This document shows positions 34,331-42,239 of a DNA stretch of 64,000 nt, piece by piece. The notes under the pieces are model-generated. The model was given only the letters and a program-made list of their open reading frames with translations, was not told the DNA's origin and made no database searches. Origin of the DNA: B1 sp034439755. GTDB lineage: Bacteria > Bacteroidota > Bacteroidia > UKL13-3. The position numbers and the translations under genes were made by a program. Each line of letters starts with the position of its first letter. The first letter of the stretch is position 1. The stretch spans positions 1 to 64,000 of the forward strand of contig JAWXAZ010000011.1 of NCBI GenBank assembly GCA_034439755.1. Reading direction: 5' to 3'.

Positions 34331-34363
34331 AAAGGAACAGGCTTTTTAAACTACCTGTCCTTT
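34331..34363 (-). terminator. Rho-independent terminator after the GH97 gene
   Basis: Plus strand AAAGGAACAGG (34331-34341) and CCTGTCCTTT (34354-34363) form a stem with one bulged base. On the minus strand the second arm runs directly into a T-tract, so it terminates transcription from the GH97 gene, whose stop codon is about 12 nt upstream. Confidence 0.75.
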
Positions 34364-34374
34364 TAAAGTTTAAA

Positions 34375-36495
34375 TTATTTTTTAGGAAAAACACTCATGG
34401 CAAATCCGCCACCACGTGCTAAATTTACCTTCAATTTGGTTTTGTTGGTGATTACTTTTTTCTCAATCACGTATGCTTCTGGATTTTGGTCCCAACTGGC
34501 TTTTGGAGCATCTTTATAAACGGTTAATTCATATTTTTTGCCATTATCTAAAAAGCTAAAATCAATTTCCATGGTACGGGCATCTTCATCAGAAATTCCG
34601 CCCACAAACCAATTATTTGTTCCCTTAGCTTTTCTGGCAATTGCCAAGAAATCTCCAGGCTCGGCAAGCAATACCTTGCTATCATCCCAATCTACGGCAA
34701 CATCTTTGATAAACTGAAAGGCATCTGGTTTTTCCAGGTAATTTTCCATTAAATCGGTTACCATTTGCACCGGACTATACAAGGTAATATACAAGGCCAA
34801 TTGCTTAGCCAAGGTGGTATGCACTTGTTCTTTGGCATCTGGGTAATAAGAACTTTTTTTGATTTTAAATATACCCGGAGTATAATCCATTGGTCCGCCC
34901 ATAAGGCGCGTAAAAGGCAAAATAGTTTCATGATCTGGATGATTGCCTTCGCTCCAAAAATTAAATTCTTGTCCCCTTGCCGCCTCAGCTGCCATAAAAT
35001 TAGGATAGGTTCTATGCAATCCGGTTGGTCTTACAGGCTCATGCACCACCACCATAATGTTATAATCCGCTGCTTTTTTAATTGCTCTGTTATAGTGATT
35101 CACCATCCACTGCCCATCGTGGTATTCGCCTCTAGGAATAATTTTACCTACATAACCAGATTTTAGAGCGTTGCTTCCATAGGCATTCATTTGGCGGTAG
35201 GCGGTATCCATATATCTTTCATAATTGGTAGCGCTGCCGCTGGTTTCGTGGTGCGTAATAATACCAACCCCTTTGCTTCTGGCATATTGGTTCAGACCTT
35301 TAACATCAAAATCTGGATAGGGGGTAACAAAGTCAAAAACATCTTCTTTCCATTTGCCAAACCAATCTTCCCAACCCGTATTCCAACCTTCCACCAATAC
35401 GCCTCCAAAGCCATTGGCTGCGGCAAAATCAATGTATTTTTTTGTATTTTCATTGGTGGCACCGTGTCTAGTTTTTTTCTTGGTTGCTCCATCGGCAGTG
35501 GCATCAGAAGCAGATTGCTTGCCAGCATAATCCCATGTGGCTAAACCAAGGTGCATCTCAATCCAAATGCCCACATATTTCATCGGTTTAATATATGATG
35601 GGTCTTTTATTTTGGAAGGCTCATTTAAGTTTAAAATCATTTTCGACCCAATAATATCTCTGGCATCATCGCTTAAAACAATGGTGCGCCAAGGGGTATG
35701 TCTGGGAGCAAGCATATAGGCTTTGTTTCCAACAGCATCGGGCGCTAACACGGCGCTTGCATTAAACGTTTTTTCATCAAATTTCAAATCCATGCAAGGG
35801 TAATTAACCAATGCAGCTTCATGCAAACTCATGTAAATGCCATCGGCAGATTTTATCATTAAAGGTGTTTGCACAAATGCACCTTCAATGGGTGTTGCCG
35901 TAAAAATATCGCCATCTCTTTTCTTCGCCATTTTGGTGATTTCAGAGATCTTTGAGGTGTAATAATTATACTCATTGGTGTCAAAATCGCCCGGCATCCA
36001 CCATATCTTGTGATCGCCAGTTAAGTTAAAAGAACTCAACTCTTCCTCAATAATAAAATGTATTAAATTATCTTGCTCAGGAAACTCATATCTAAAGCCC
36101 ATTCCATCGTTATAAACTTTAAAAACGATGTTAAGTAAATGAGGTTTTACGGCATTGTCTTTTAAGGAAATTTTGATGAGATTATATTCATCCGTGATGC
36201 TTTTTGTTTCGCCCCAAACAGGCTCCCAGCTTTGGTTTACGCTTTCTTTTGTTGCATCTGTAATGGTATAGGCTGAACCAAAATCTGGCATACCCTTAAT
36301 CTTGAAACCTAAACTAGATTGCTCTATGACCACTTTGCCTTTATAGGACAAAGTATAATTAGGTTCACCATCTTGAAGGTTAAAATTGAGCACTATTTTG
36401 CCATTTGGCGAGCTAAGTTTATGGTTAATTAATTGGGCATAGGAACATATACTTAATAGCAGCAAAATGCCCGTTATAATATTGTATTTTTTCAT
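34375..36495 (-). CDS. Glycoside hydrolase family 97, inverting alpha-glucosidase type (SusB-like)
   Basis: 706 aa with a signal peptide to about residue 20. The N-terminal beta-sandwich (about 25-290) precedes the (beta/alpha)8 barrel (about 300-610) and a C-terminal beta domain. Acidic residues match the SusB set: Glu417 in THHETSG, Glu486 in VVHEPVRPTG and Glu510 in AARGQEF. Their spacing (69 and 24) is identical to SusB Glu439, Glu508 and Glu532, which favours an inverting alpha-glucosidase acting on maltooligosaccharides in the periplasm. It lies on the minus strand, separated from the SusCD operon by a small gene and the starch-binding-like secreted protein. No alpha-amylase (GH13) is in the window. 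Confidence 0.95.
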   Translation of the reverse strand: MKKYNIITGILLLLSICSYAQLINHKLSSPNGKIVLNFNLQDGEPNYTLSYKGKVVIEQSSLGFKIKGMPDFGSAYTITDATKESVNQSWEPVWGETKSITDEYNLIKISLKDNAVKPHLLNIVFKVYNDGMGFRYEFPEQDNLIHFIIEEELSSFNLTGDHKIWWMPGDFDTNEYNYYTSKISEITKMAKKRDGDIFTATPIEGAFVQTPLMIKSADGIYMSLHEAALVNYPCMDLKFDEKTFNASAVLAPDAVGNKAYMLAPRHTPWRTIVLSDDARDIIGSKMILNLNEPSKIKDPSYIKPMKYVGIWIEMHLGLATWDYAGKQSASDATADGATKKKTRHGATNENTKKYIDFAAANGFGGVLVEGWNTGWEDWFGKWKEDVFDFVTPYPDFDVKGLNQYARSKGVGIITHHETSGSATNYERYMDTAYRQMNAYGSNALKSGYVGKIIPRGEYHDGQWMVNHYNRAIKKAADYNIMVVVHEPVRPTGLHRTYPNFMAAEAARGQEFNFWSEGNHPDHETILPFTRLMGGPMDYTPGIFKIKKSSYYPDAKEQVHTTLAKQLALYITLYSPVQMVTDLMENYLEKPDAFQFIKDVAVDWDDSKVLLAEPGDFLAIARKAKGTNNWFVGGISDEDARTMEIDFSFLDNGKKYELTVYKDAPKASWDQNPEAYVIEKKVITNKTKLKVNLARGGGFAMSVFPKK

Positions 36496-36581
36496 TGTTT
36501 TAGAATTGTATTGAAAACTTATGAGTTAATAAAGGTAATTTTTTTTCGACAAGATAACAAGATTTAGCAGTTGAGTCTTGG

Positions 36582-36821
36582 TCATTCTATCTCATAATCG
36601 TCGCTGCAATTTGACTCTCCAGTTATACAAGTAAAGCAACCTTTTCTAGTTATTGCTGAGCCAATAATCCATAATGGATTACCACAGAAACACTTTTCTC
36701 CACGCGATTTACGGATTTTAAATTCTATCAAATCTTTCCTTAAATCAGCAGCTTTAAGGCTTGGGTTATTCTTTATTGTGTTTGCTATAAATTCGTCAAT
36801 TGAAATCAAATTAAAAATCAT
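36582..36821 (-). CDS. Small Cys-rich conserved hypothetical protein
   Basis: 79 aa. Five cysteines lie in the C-terminal half: KCFCGNP, then GCFTC 16 residues on, then ESNCSDDYE. This gives a CxC plus CxxC arrangement that could bind zinc. The N-terminal half is a charged helical segment (SIDEFIANTIKNNPSLKAADL). The composition, ATG start and clean stop support a real gene, and the pattern is one I associate with small unnamed Bacteroidota proteins. No partner gene is evident. Confidence 0.65.
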   Translation of the reverse strand: MIFNLISIDEFIANTIKNNPSLKAADLRKDLIEFKIRKSRGEKCFCGNPLWIIGSAITRKGCFTCITGESNCSDDYEIE

Positions 36822-37050
36822 GATTGTGCAGTTTAAAATTGGCCCTAAATTAATTAATTAATTAAAATTATGGACTATGTTAAATAAAATATAAAAGCGG
36901 ATTTAAGTTTTCTGGTTTTAAAATTTGAGATTCAACCGTTTATATCTGGGCTTTTTTACTAGTGATGCCAATTTTACAAAGACTAATGAATAAATGGAAG
37001 TCACCTGTATAATTTTAATTAGGTAAATTTGAAGCCAAGGAAATTATACC

Positions 37051-37176
37051 ATTTGTAATTATTAAATAGCCCAAAGCTATTTGATAATTACAAATAGGTA
37101 AATGCCGATATAACAAAATAAAAGTACAATGAGATATTTGTCGAAATTGGACTATATATCTTGTATAATCGGCATT
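37051..37176 (+). other. Candidate structured RNA or DNA element: two inverted repeats
   Basis: First hairpin: 20-nt arms 37051-37070 and 37076-37095 around loop CCAAA, with one non-Watson-Crick position. That position is U-G in plus-strand RNA and A-C in minus-strand RNA, so the plus strand folds fully. Second inverted repeat: AATGCCGAT (37101-37109) and ATCGGCATT (37168-37176), extendable with mismatches to ~18 nt by flanking ACAA/TTGT, enclosing ~58 nt. The two lie back to back. It could be a small RNA, a transposon-end or MITE remnant, or a protein-binding site. Confidence 0.5.
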
Positions 37177-37205
37177 AATGCCTGTTGGGAAATAAGTATT
37201 GAATG

Positions 37206-37280
37206 AGAAAAAAGGCAAAGGGTAAAAAAAGGCATAAAAGGCATAAAAGGCAAAAAAAGCACAAAAAAGCACAAAAAAAA
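37206..37280 (-). repeat. Purine-rich degenerate short repeat
   Basis: Tandem, slightly irregular units of about 7-10 nt: AAAGGCAAAGGGT, AAAAAAAGGCAT, AAAAGGCAT, AAAAGGC, AAAAAAAGCAC, AAAAAAGCAC. It lies just beyond the terminator of the minus-strand secreted-protein gene, the same position relative to a gene end as the two heptamer arrays. Confidence 0.75.
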
Positions 37281-37300
37281 AGCCCCGAAAAATCGGAGCT
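37281..37300 (-). terminator. Rho-independent terminator of the T9SS cargo gene
   Basis: Minus-strand RNA forms AGCUCCGA-UUUU-UCGGGGCU, a full 8-bp stem with one U-G pair, followed by a long U-tract. On the plus strand the same site would have a C-A mismatch, so it serves the minus-strand gene ending at 37320. Confidence 0.88.
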
Positions 37301-37319
37301 TTTTTTGATAAAGACTAAA

Positions 37320-39026
37320 CTAGTCGATTATTAATTTAATAGAACCTGTTTCGTTGTTGGCATTGCGCACATTTACGAAATAGATACCAGAAGTTAACTC
37401 ATCTCTGTCTATTCTTAAAGTATTGTATTTGTGGTTGTTTATTGTTTTAACAACACGACCAGTAATATCTAATACTTGAACATCGTGGTTTAAGGTATTA
37501 TCGTTAAACTCAATAACAGTATAAGTGCTAGTTGGATTAGGATATAATTTTAAGTTAGCACTTAAGCTATTTTCATTGATACCATTAACAGGAGTTCTGC
37601 CAGCATTACAAGAGTTGAATTTATAATTAATAGTAATTGCACTATTTGAAGTTCTTGTAAAAACACGGTTAAAACCACCAATTCCATTCGACTCAACACA
37701 AGCACGATTAGTGCTGTCACCAAATGCTTCTTCTTTGTCTTTGTTAGAAGCATCACCATTTACAAATTTATAGTTGAAACTTCCTGGGCAAATTGAATCA
37801 ATAGTTACTGAGTATAAACCTGGATTTCCAGCAATTGGTGATAATACTCTTGCACCAGCTTGCCAATTTGGCGTAGCAAATGTACCCATGATATTAATAG
37901 CAGGAGCAGGAGTCTCATCAATCATATCTATAATGAAAGTGATTTTTGAAGGAGATGGTTTGCTTGGGCAAGGACCAACGGTTCTTGAACCAAAACAAGT
38001 TAAGTCAACAGTTCCAGCAGCCGATAGGTTATATACTCTATCTGATCCACCTTCCCAATTGGTATTGCCATTTTTATGGTAACGGAATTTGAATTTAGCT
38101 TCACCAGAATCTAAATCTGAGATAGTTAATTCATAAACACCTGTTGAACCTACTTTGTTTAATTTAATACCTGTTCCAAAGTTGGTTAATTTAGCACCAC
38201 CACCCGCAACAGTTACCGAATCAAATCCACCTTCACAATCAGAATTACTCATGTCTACTTGAAATTTCAAAGCATAAGTTGGAAGTGGCGCAGCAGGACA
38301 ACCAATACAAGAATTAAAACAAACTTTGTCTAATACAGTATTAGCGTTAAGTTGTAATTGACGATTTCCACCACTTGAGCAAGTAGAAGGAATTGCTCTT
38401 TCATCTGTAGAATCACTCCAAATGTTTCCATTTACATATTTAAATGCATACAAACCAGAATCTAATGTTAAAATAACCTCATAAATTTTGTTGTTACCAA
38501 ATAAATTTACTAAACGGGTTTTAGCAGGATCCCAGCCTTGAACCGATCCAGCAATGTGAATGCCGTTTGGATCCATGCGGGTTTCTTTTTGCATATCAAC
38601 AGCAAATCTTACTGCATACTTACCCATAGGTGCAGAACCAGCAAAAGTAAAGGCTAACATGCTTGTGTCGTTGGCCATAGAGTCAATATATGCCCAACGA
38701 TTGCCATTTGAACCGCCATTTGCAACACTTTCTTTCTTAGATAGCGTTGGAACAGATTCTTCACCAGCACCCCAATTGTTGTCGTTGATAAATTTGTATT
38801 CTATAATTTGGAAAGCATTAATATCCACCACTGCAGAATATAAATTTGTAGCACCATCTTTGCTTAAAGCGGTAGTAGATGGCGACCAACCTTGGAAGTT
38901 TCCAGCAACGTGAACGCCATTTGCACTCACCGTTTGTCCAGTCATGTCGACTTGGATTTTAACTTTTTTTGCGAAAGCTCCTGAAGTAGCAACAAGAGCC
39001 GCAGCCATTAGTAATAGTTTTTTCAT
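37320..39026 (-). CDS. Secreted multi-module starch-binding-like protein with T9SS sorting domain
   Basis: 568 aa. The signal peptide (MKKLLLMAAALVATSGAFA) is followed by four related beta-sandwich modules starting near residues 22, 134, 252 and 370. Each opens with a pattern like VxVDMxxxT and the first two continue with NGVHVAGNFQGWSP or NGIHIAGSVQGWDP, the signature of CBM48/CBM20-like (AMPK-type glycogen-binding) domains. The last ~75 residues are a T9SS type A sorting domain: LKLYPNPTSTYTVIEF, VLDITGRVVKTI, and SGIYFVNVRN...SIKLIID. It is divergent from susC by 174 nt. No catalytic domain is visible, so it probably binds glucan at the cell surface or as a released adhesin. Confidence 0.9.
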   Translation of the reverse strand: MKKLLLMAAALVATSGAFAKKVKIQVDMTGQTVSANGVHVAGNFQGWSPSTTALSKDGATNLYSAVVDINAFQIIEYKFINDNNWGAGEESVPTLSKKESVANGGSNGNRWAYIDSMANDTSMLAFTFAGSAPMGKYAVRFAVDMQKETRMDPNGIHIAGSVQGWDPAKTRLVNLFGNNKIYEVILTLDSGLYAFKYVNGNIWSDSTDERAIPSTCSSGGNRQLQLNANTVLDKVCFNSCIGCPAAPLPTYALKFQVDMSNSDCEGGFDSVTVAGGGAKLTNFGTGIKLNKVGSTGVYELTISDLDSGEAKFKFRYHKNGNTNWEGGSDRVYNLSAAGTVDLTCFGSRTVGPCPSKPSPSKITFIIDMIDETPAPAINIMGTFATPNWQAGARVLSPIAGNPGLYSVTIDSICPGSFNYKFVNGDASNKDKEEAFGDSTNRACVESNGIGGFNRVFTRTSNSAITINYKFNSCNAGRTPVNGINENSLSANLKLYPNPTSTYTVIEFNDNTLNHDVQVLDITGRVVKTINNHKYNTLRIDRDELTSGIYFVNVRNANNETGSIKLIID

Positions 39027-39054
39027 GAATTTGTTTAAATAGTAATTAATGCCG

Positions 39055-39084
39055 CAAATTAAAGAATTTTAATCAAAATTCAAA
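39055..39084 (-). promoter_or_regulatory. Promoter for the T9SS cargo gene
   Basis: On the minus strand: TTTG (39084-39081), 19 nt, then TAATTTG (39061-39055), fitting the TTTG/TAnnTTTG pair with one base missing in the -7 box. Transcription would start near 39048, about 22 nt before the ATG. Confidence 0.5.
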
Positions 39085-39102
39085 TTAAACAAAGGCAATA
39101 AG

Positions 39103-39135
39103 TTGTGTAAAATTTTTTTGAGAATGTAATATTTG
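39103..39135 (+). promoter_or_regulatory. Promoter for the susCD operon
   Basis: TTG (39103-39105), 21-nt spacer, then TAATATTTG (39127-39135), close to TAnnTTTG with one extra base. The predicted start lies near 39141, 60 nt before the susC ATG. It is back to back with the minus-strand promoter at 39055-39084. Confidence 0.45.
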
Positions 39136-39200
39136 CACGTTCAGATACATTATTTACATACTTCGTTTTTTATTTTTCATGGAAATTGTATTTTGCTGCC

Positions 39201-42200
39201 ATGAATACACGATTACTCACATTTTATTTATTTTTAATTTTTTCGGCCTCTACAACAGCCCAAAGCATAAAAGGACTTGTGAAAGATGTTGGAAATGAGC
39301 CTGTAATTGGAGCAACCGTTATGGTTGAGGGGACCAGTTATGGCGCGGTTACAGATCCCTTAGGTTTCTTCGAAATAAAGAAATTGAAGCCAGGCGATTA
39401 TCGCCTAAAATTTTCTTCTGTGGGTTACAGCAATGTGATTAAGGAAGTAACTTTAGGTTCGGCCGACATTAATATTAATGTGGTGTTAAAGGAAGATAAG
39501 ATGCAAATGGACGAATTGGTGGTGGTTGGTTACGGCGTTCAGCGCAAAAGGGAAGTAACTGGTGCCATTTCAAAAATTGGAGGAAAAGAACTAAACGATT
39601 TGCCTGTTCCTTCCTTCGAAGCAGCCTTGCAAGGTAAAGTACCTGGAGTGCAGGTTACGGTGGGTAGTGGTTTGGCTGGCTCTGCCTCCATCGTTAGAAT
39701 TCGCGGTATATCTTCTATTAGTGCCAGCGGCGATCCTTTATATGTGGTAGATGGTATTCCTATTACACAAGATTATTTTATTTTAGGTAACTCTGGTGGT
39801 ATGAACAACAATCCACTTGCTACCATGAATCCAGATGATATTGAAAGTGTGGAAGTATTGAAAGATGCTGCTGCCAATGCCATTTATGGGTCGAGGGGAG
39901 CAAATGGCGTTATTCTCATTACCACCAAACGAGGCAAAGGAAAAGGTTGGAAGTTTGGGGCTCAAGTTAAGTCGGGCGTTTCACTGCCTACAGCGCGACC
40001 AAAAATGTTAAACAACAAAGAGTGGTTGCAAATGAACCAAGAGGCATGGGAAAACGATGGAAATAGTGGCATAGCGCCAATTCCAGGCGGATTAACTTAC
40101 GACCAAGCCTTGGCAAATAATACCAATTGGGTAGATCAAACCATTACAACAGGAAGCAAATATGGGATGAACTTTTCTGCCACAAAAGGAGGCGAAAAAC
40201 TTACTACTTATATGAATCTATCTCACGATTATAATGGTTCATTTTTAGTAGGCAACTCATATACCAGAACTGCCGCTAGAATTAACTTAGATTATTCGCC
40301 CGTTCAATGGGCTAAAATTGGAATTAATTCTTCTTTAAGCAGGGGTTTAAATAATAGAGTTAACGCAGGTTGGTCTGGAGGTTTAGGTGCCGCCATGAGC
40401 ACCGCCTTGCCAATTTATCCCATTCGCAATGCAGATGGAACTTGGTTTAGAGGTGGTAATAACCCAACCAGAAATAAAGATAATTTGGCATGGGAAACCA
40501 GAGAAATTCGTGCTTTAAATGGTCTGAACCTAACGCTTACGCCCATCAAGGATTTTGTTTTACAAGGTCAGGCCAGCTACGATTATATGGATCAAAACGA
40601 CGACCAATGGCGTTCTTCTGAAATTACTGGTAATGCCAATGCTGGCGATGCATACAGGGGCATGTCTTATGTTAAGAATTTCAATTATTTTGTTACGGGC
40701 ACTTATATGAAAACGCTCAAAGAAAATCACCATTTACAATTGTTGGTGGGTAATGAATTTCAGCGTGCAAATACCACCAGGCGTTCTGCCGACTCTACCA
40801 ATGTTCCTGGGTTATTTACAGAAAACCAAGCTAAATTAGATGCCGCCAGACGCCTTTCTAATAATGGAACCAATTGGGCATTCTTAAGTTATTTTACGCG
40901 CTTTAACTATAATTACAAAAACAGGTATTTTGCTCAAGCGGTATTTAGAACAGATGCTTCATCAAGGTTTGGTTCAAACTACCGTTGGGCTAGTTTTCCT
41001 TCCCTATCTGGTAGTTGGATTATAAGTGAAGAAGATTTTATGAAGGGAGTAAAGGGTTTAAGTTATTTGAAATTAAGAGCGGGTTGGGGAAAATCGGGTA
41101 ATGCCAATATTCCAGATGAGGCTAGGTTTGCTACCTATTCTTCTGCAACCAACAATGTTCTATACAATGGCGATTCTACCATGTTCCCGCTTAAATTAGA
41201 GAATCAAAATATTAGATGGGAAACATCTAACAATTATGATGTAGCTATTGAAGCTGGTTTTTTTAAAGATCGTTTAACTTTAGAGTTGGATTATTACCGC
41301 AAGGAAACCAAGGATGTATTAATGTATTTAACCATTCCTGCTTCCATCGGATTTGGCAATTATTGGGACAATGTAGGTGGCATTTTAAACCAAGGTCTTG
41401 AGTTTAGTTTTAAATCGAGAAACATTGTTTCGAGGAATTTTCAATGGACAACCAATTTTAACGTAGCACGCAACTTTAATGAAATTACCAGTCTTGGAGT
41501 TTACACAGAAGATGCCGTGAGTGGTGGAACCAATGATACCCGCGTGGTAGTAGGCAAGCCCGTTGGCACCAATTATTTAATTCGTTGGTCTCGGGTTGAT
41601 CCAAATACAGGCCTGCCAATCTATCTAGATAAGGCTGGAAATGAAACCTCTGTTTATAGCAATACCAACCGTACTGCTGTAGGCAAAATTATTCCAGATG
41701 CTATAGGTGGTTTAACCAATACCTTTCGGTATAAAAACTGGGACATGAGCATTTTAATTATCTATAGTTTTGGTTCAAACATTTATGAATCTTCTCAAAA
41801 AAGACAAGCTTCTTTGGTTACAGATTGGAATATGGATGAGCGCGTTTACGACCGTTGGCAAAAGCCAGGAGATGTTACTCGTTTCCCTAAAATGACAAGA
41901 GATTACAGAACTTATGGCTTGCCAGATGAGTGGAGTAATACTTCATTGTGGTTAAAAGATGGCAGTTATGCGAGGTTAAGGAATTTAACTGTTGGCTATA
42001 ATTTAGATCCTGCGCGTTGTAAAAAAATGAAGTTAAGCAGCATGAGAATTTCTGCAATTGCTACCAACTTATTTACCTGGACAAATTACGATGGCTTAGA
42101 TCCTGAAATTGGTCGCGATTCGGAGGGTGGTAGCAATGGCGAATTAAACAGTTCTAGGAATATGGGTTCGCAAAATATTACCTATTTAACACCGCCCCAA

Positions 42201-42239
42201 GAAAAGACCTTTAGTGTGCAATTGAGTATTGAGTTTTAA
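39201..42239 (+). CDS. susC: SusC/RagA-family TonB-linked outer-membrane transporter
   Basis: About 1012 aa. After the signal peptide (to about 22, STTAQ) comes a carboxypeptidase-regulatory-like domain (SIKGLVKDVGNEPVIGATVMV). The SusC-type TonB box region and plug follow (DELVVVGYGVQRKREVTGA, then DPLYVVDGIPI and SVEVLKDAAANAIYGSRGANGVI). A 22-strand barrel makes up the rest, ending in KTFSVQLSIEF. The start is ATG 39201; the TTG at 39186 adds only five residues. The susD start overlaps its stop by one base. It imports oligosaccharides, inferred to be alpha-glucans from the neighbouring GH97 and starch-binding-like genes. Confidence 0.96.
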   Translation: MNTRLLTFYLFLIFSASTTAQSIKGLVKDVGNEPVIGATVMVEGTSYGAVTDPLGFFEIKKLKPGDYRLKFSSVGYSNVIKEVTLGSADININVVLKEDKMQMDELVVVGYGVQRKREVTGAISKIGGKELNDLPVPSFEAALQGKVPGVQVTVGSGLAGSASIVRIRGISSISASGDPLYVVDGIPITQDYFILGNSGGMNNNPLATMNPDDIESVEVLKDAAANAIYGSRGANGVILITTKRGKGKGWKFGAQVKSGVSLPTARPKMLNNKEWLQMNQEAWENDGNSGIAPIPGGLTYDQALANNTNWVDQTITTGSKYGMNFSATKGGEKLTTYMNLSHDYNGSFLVGNSYTRTAARINLDYSPVQWAKIGINSSLSRGLNNRVNAGWSGGLGAAMSTALPIYPIRNADGTWFRGGNNPTRNKDNLAWETREIRALNGLNLTLTPIKDFVLQGQASYDYMDQNDDQWRSSEITGNANAGDAYRGMSYVKNFNYFVTGTYMKTLKENHHLQLLVGNEFQRANTTRRSADSTNVPGLFTENQAKLDAARRLSNNGTNWAFLSYFTRFNYNYKNRYFAQAVFRTDASSRFGSNYRWASFPSLSGSWIISEEDFMKGVKGLSYLKLRAGWGKSGNANIPDEARFATYSSATNNVLYNGDSTMFPLKLENQNIRWETSNNYDVAIEAGFFKDRLTLELDYYRKETKDVLMYLTIPASIGFGNYWDNVGGILNQGLEFSFKSRNIVSRNFQWTTNFNVARNFNEITSLGVYTEDAVSGGTNDTRVVVGKPVGTNYLIRWSRVDPNTGLPIYLDKAGNETSVYSNTNRTAVGKIIPDAIGGLTNTFRYKNWDMSILIIYSFGSNIYESSQKRQASLVTDWNMDERVYDRWQKPGDVTRFPKMTRDYRTYGLPDEWSNTSLWLKDGSYARLRNLTVGYNLDPARCKKMKLSSMRISAIATNLFTWTNYDGLDPEIGRDSEGGSNGELNSSRNMGSQNITYLTPPQEKTFSVQLSIEF

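Larger units (their letters stand above)
36822..37319. other. 498-bp gene-free intergenic region with structured elements
   Basis: No credible gene on either strand. The left part (36849-36864) holds an AT palindrome of four TTAA/TAAT units. The middle contains two strong inverted repeats (37051-37176). The right part is a purine-rich degenerate array (37206-37280) and the terminator of the minus-strand secreted-protein gene. The minus-strand open frame at 37015-37272 only reads through the array as Phe/Ala/Tyr repeats. Confidence 0.7.

Noticed and set aside
37015..37272. 85-aa minus-strand open frame
   Set aside because: Its N-terminal third translates the purine-rich repeat as Phe/Ala/Tyr, and the rest runs through the inverted repeats. 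Composition is unlike a protein.
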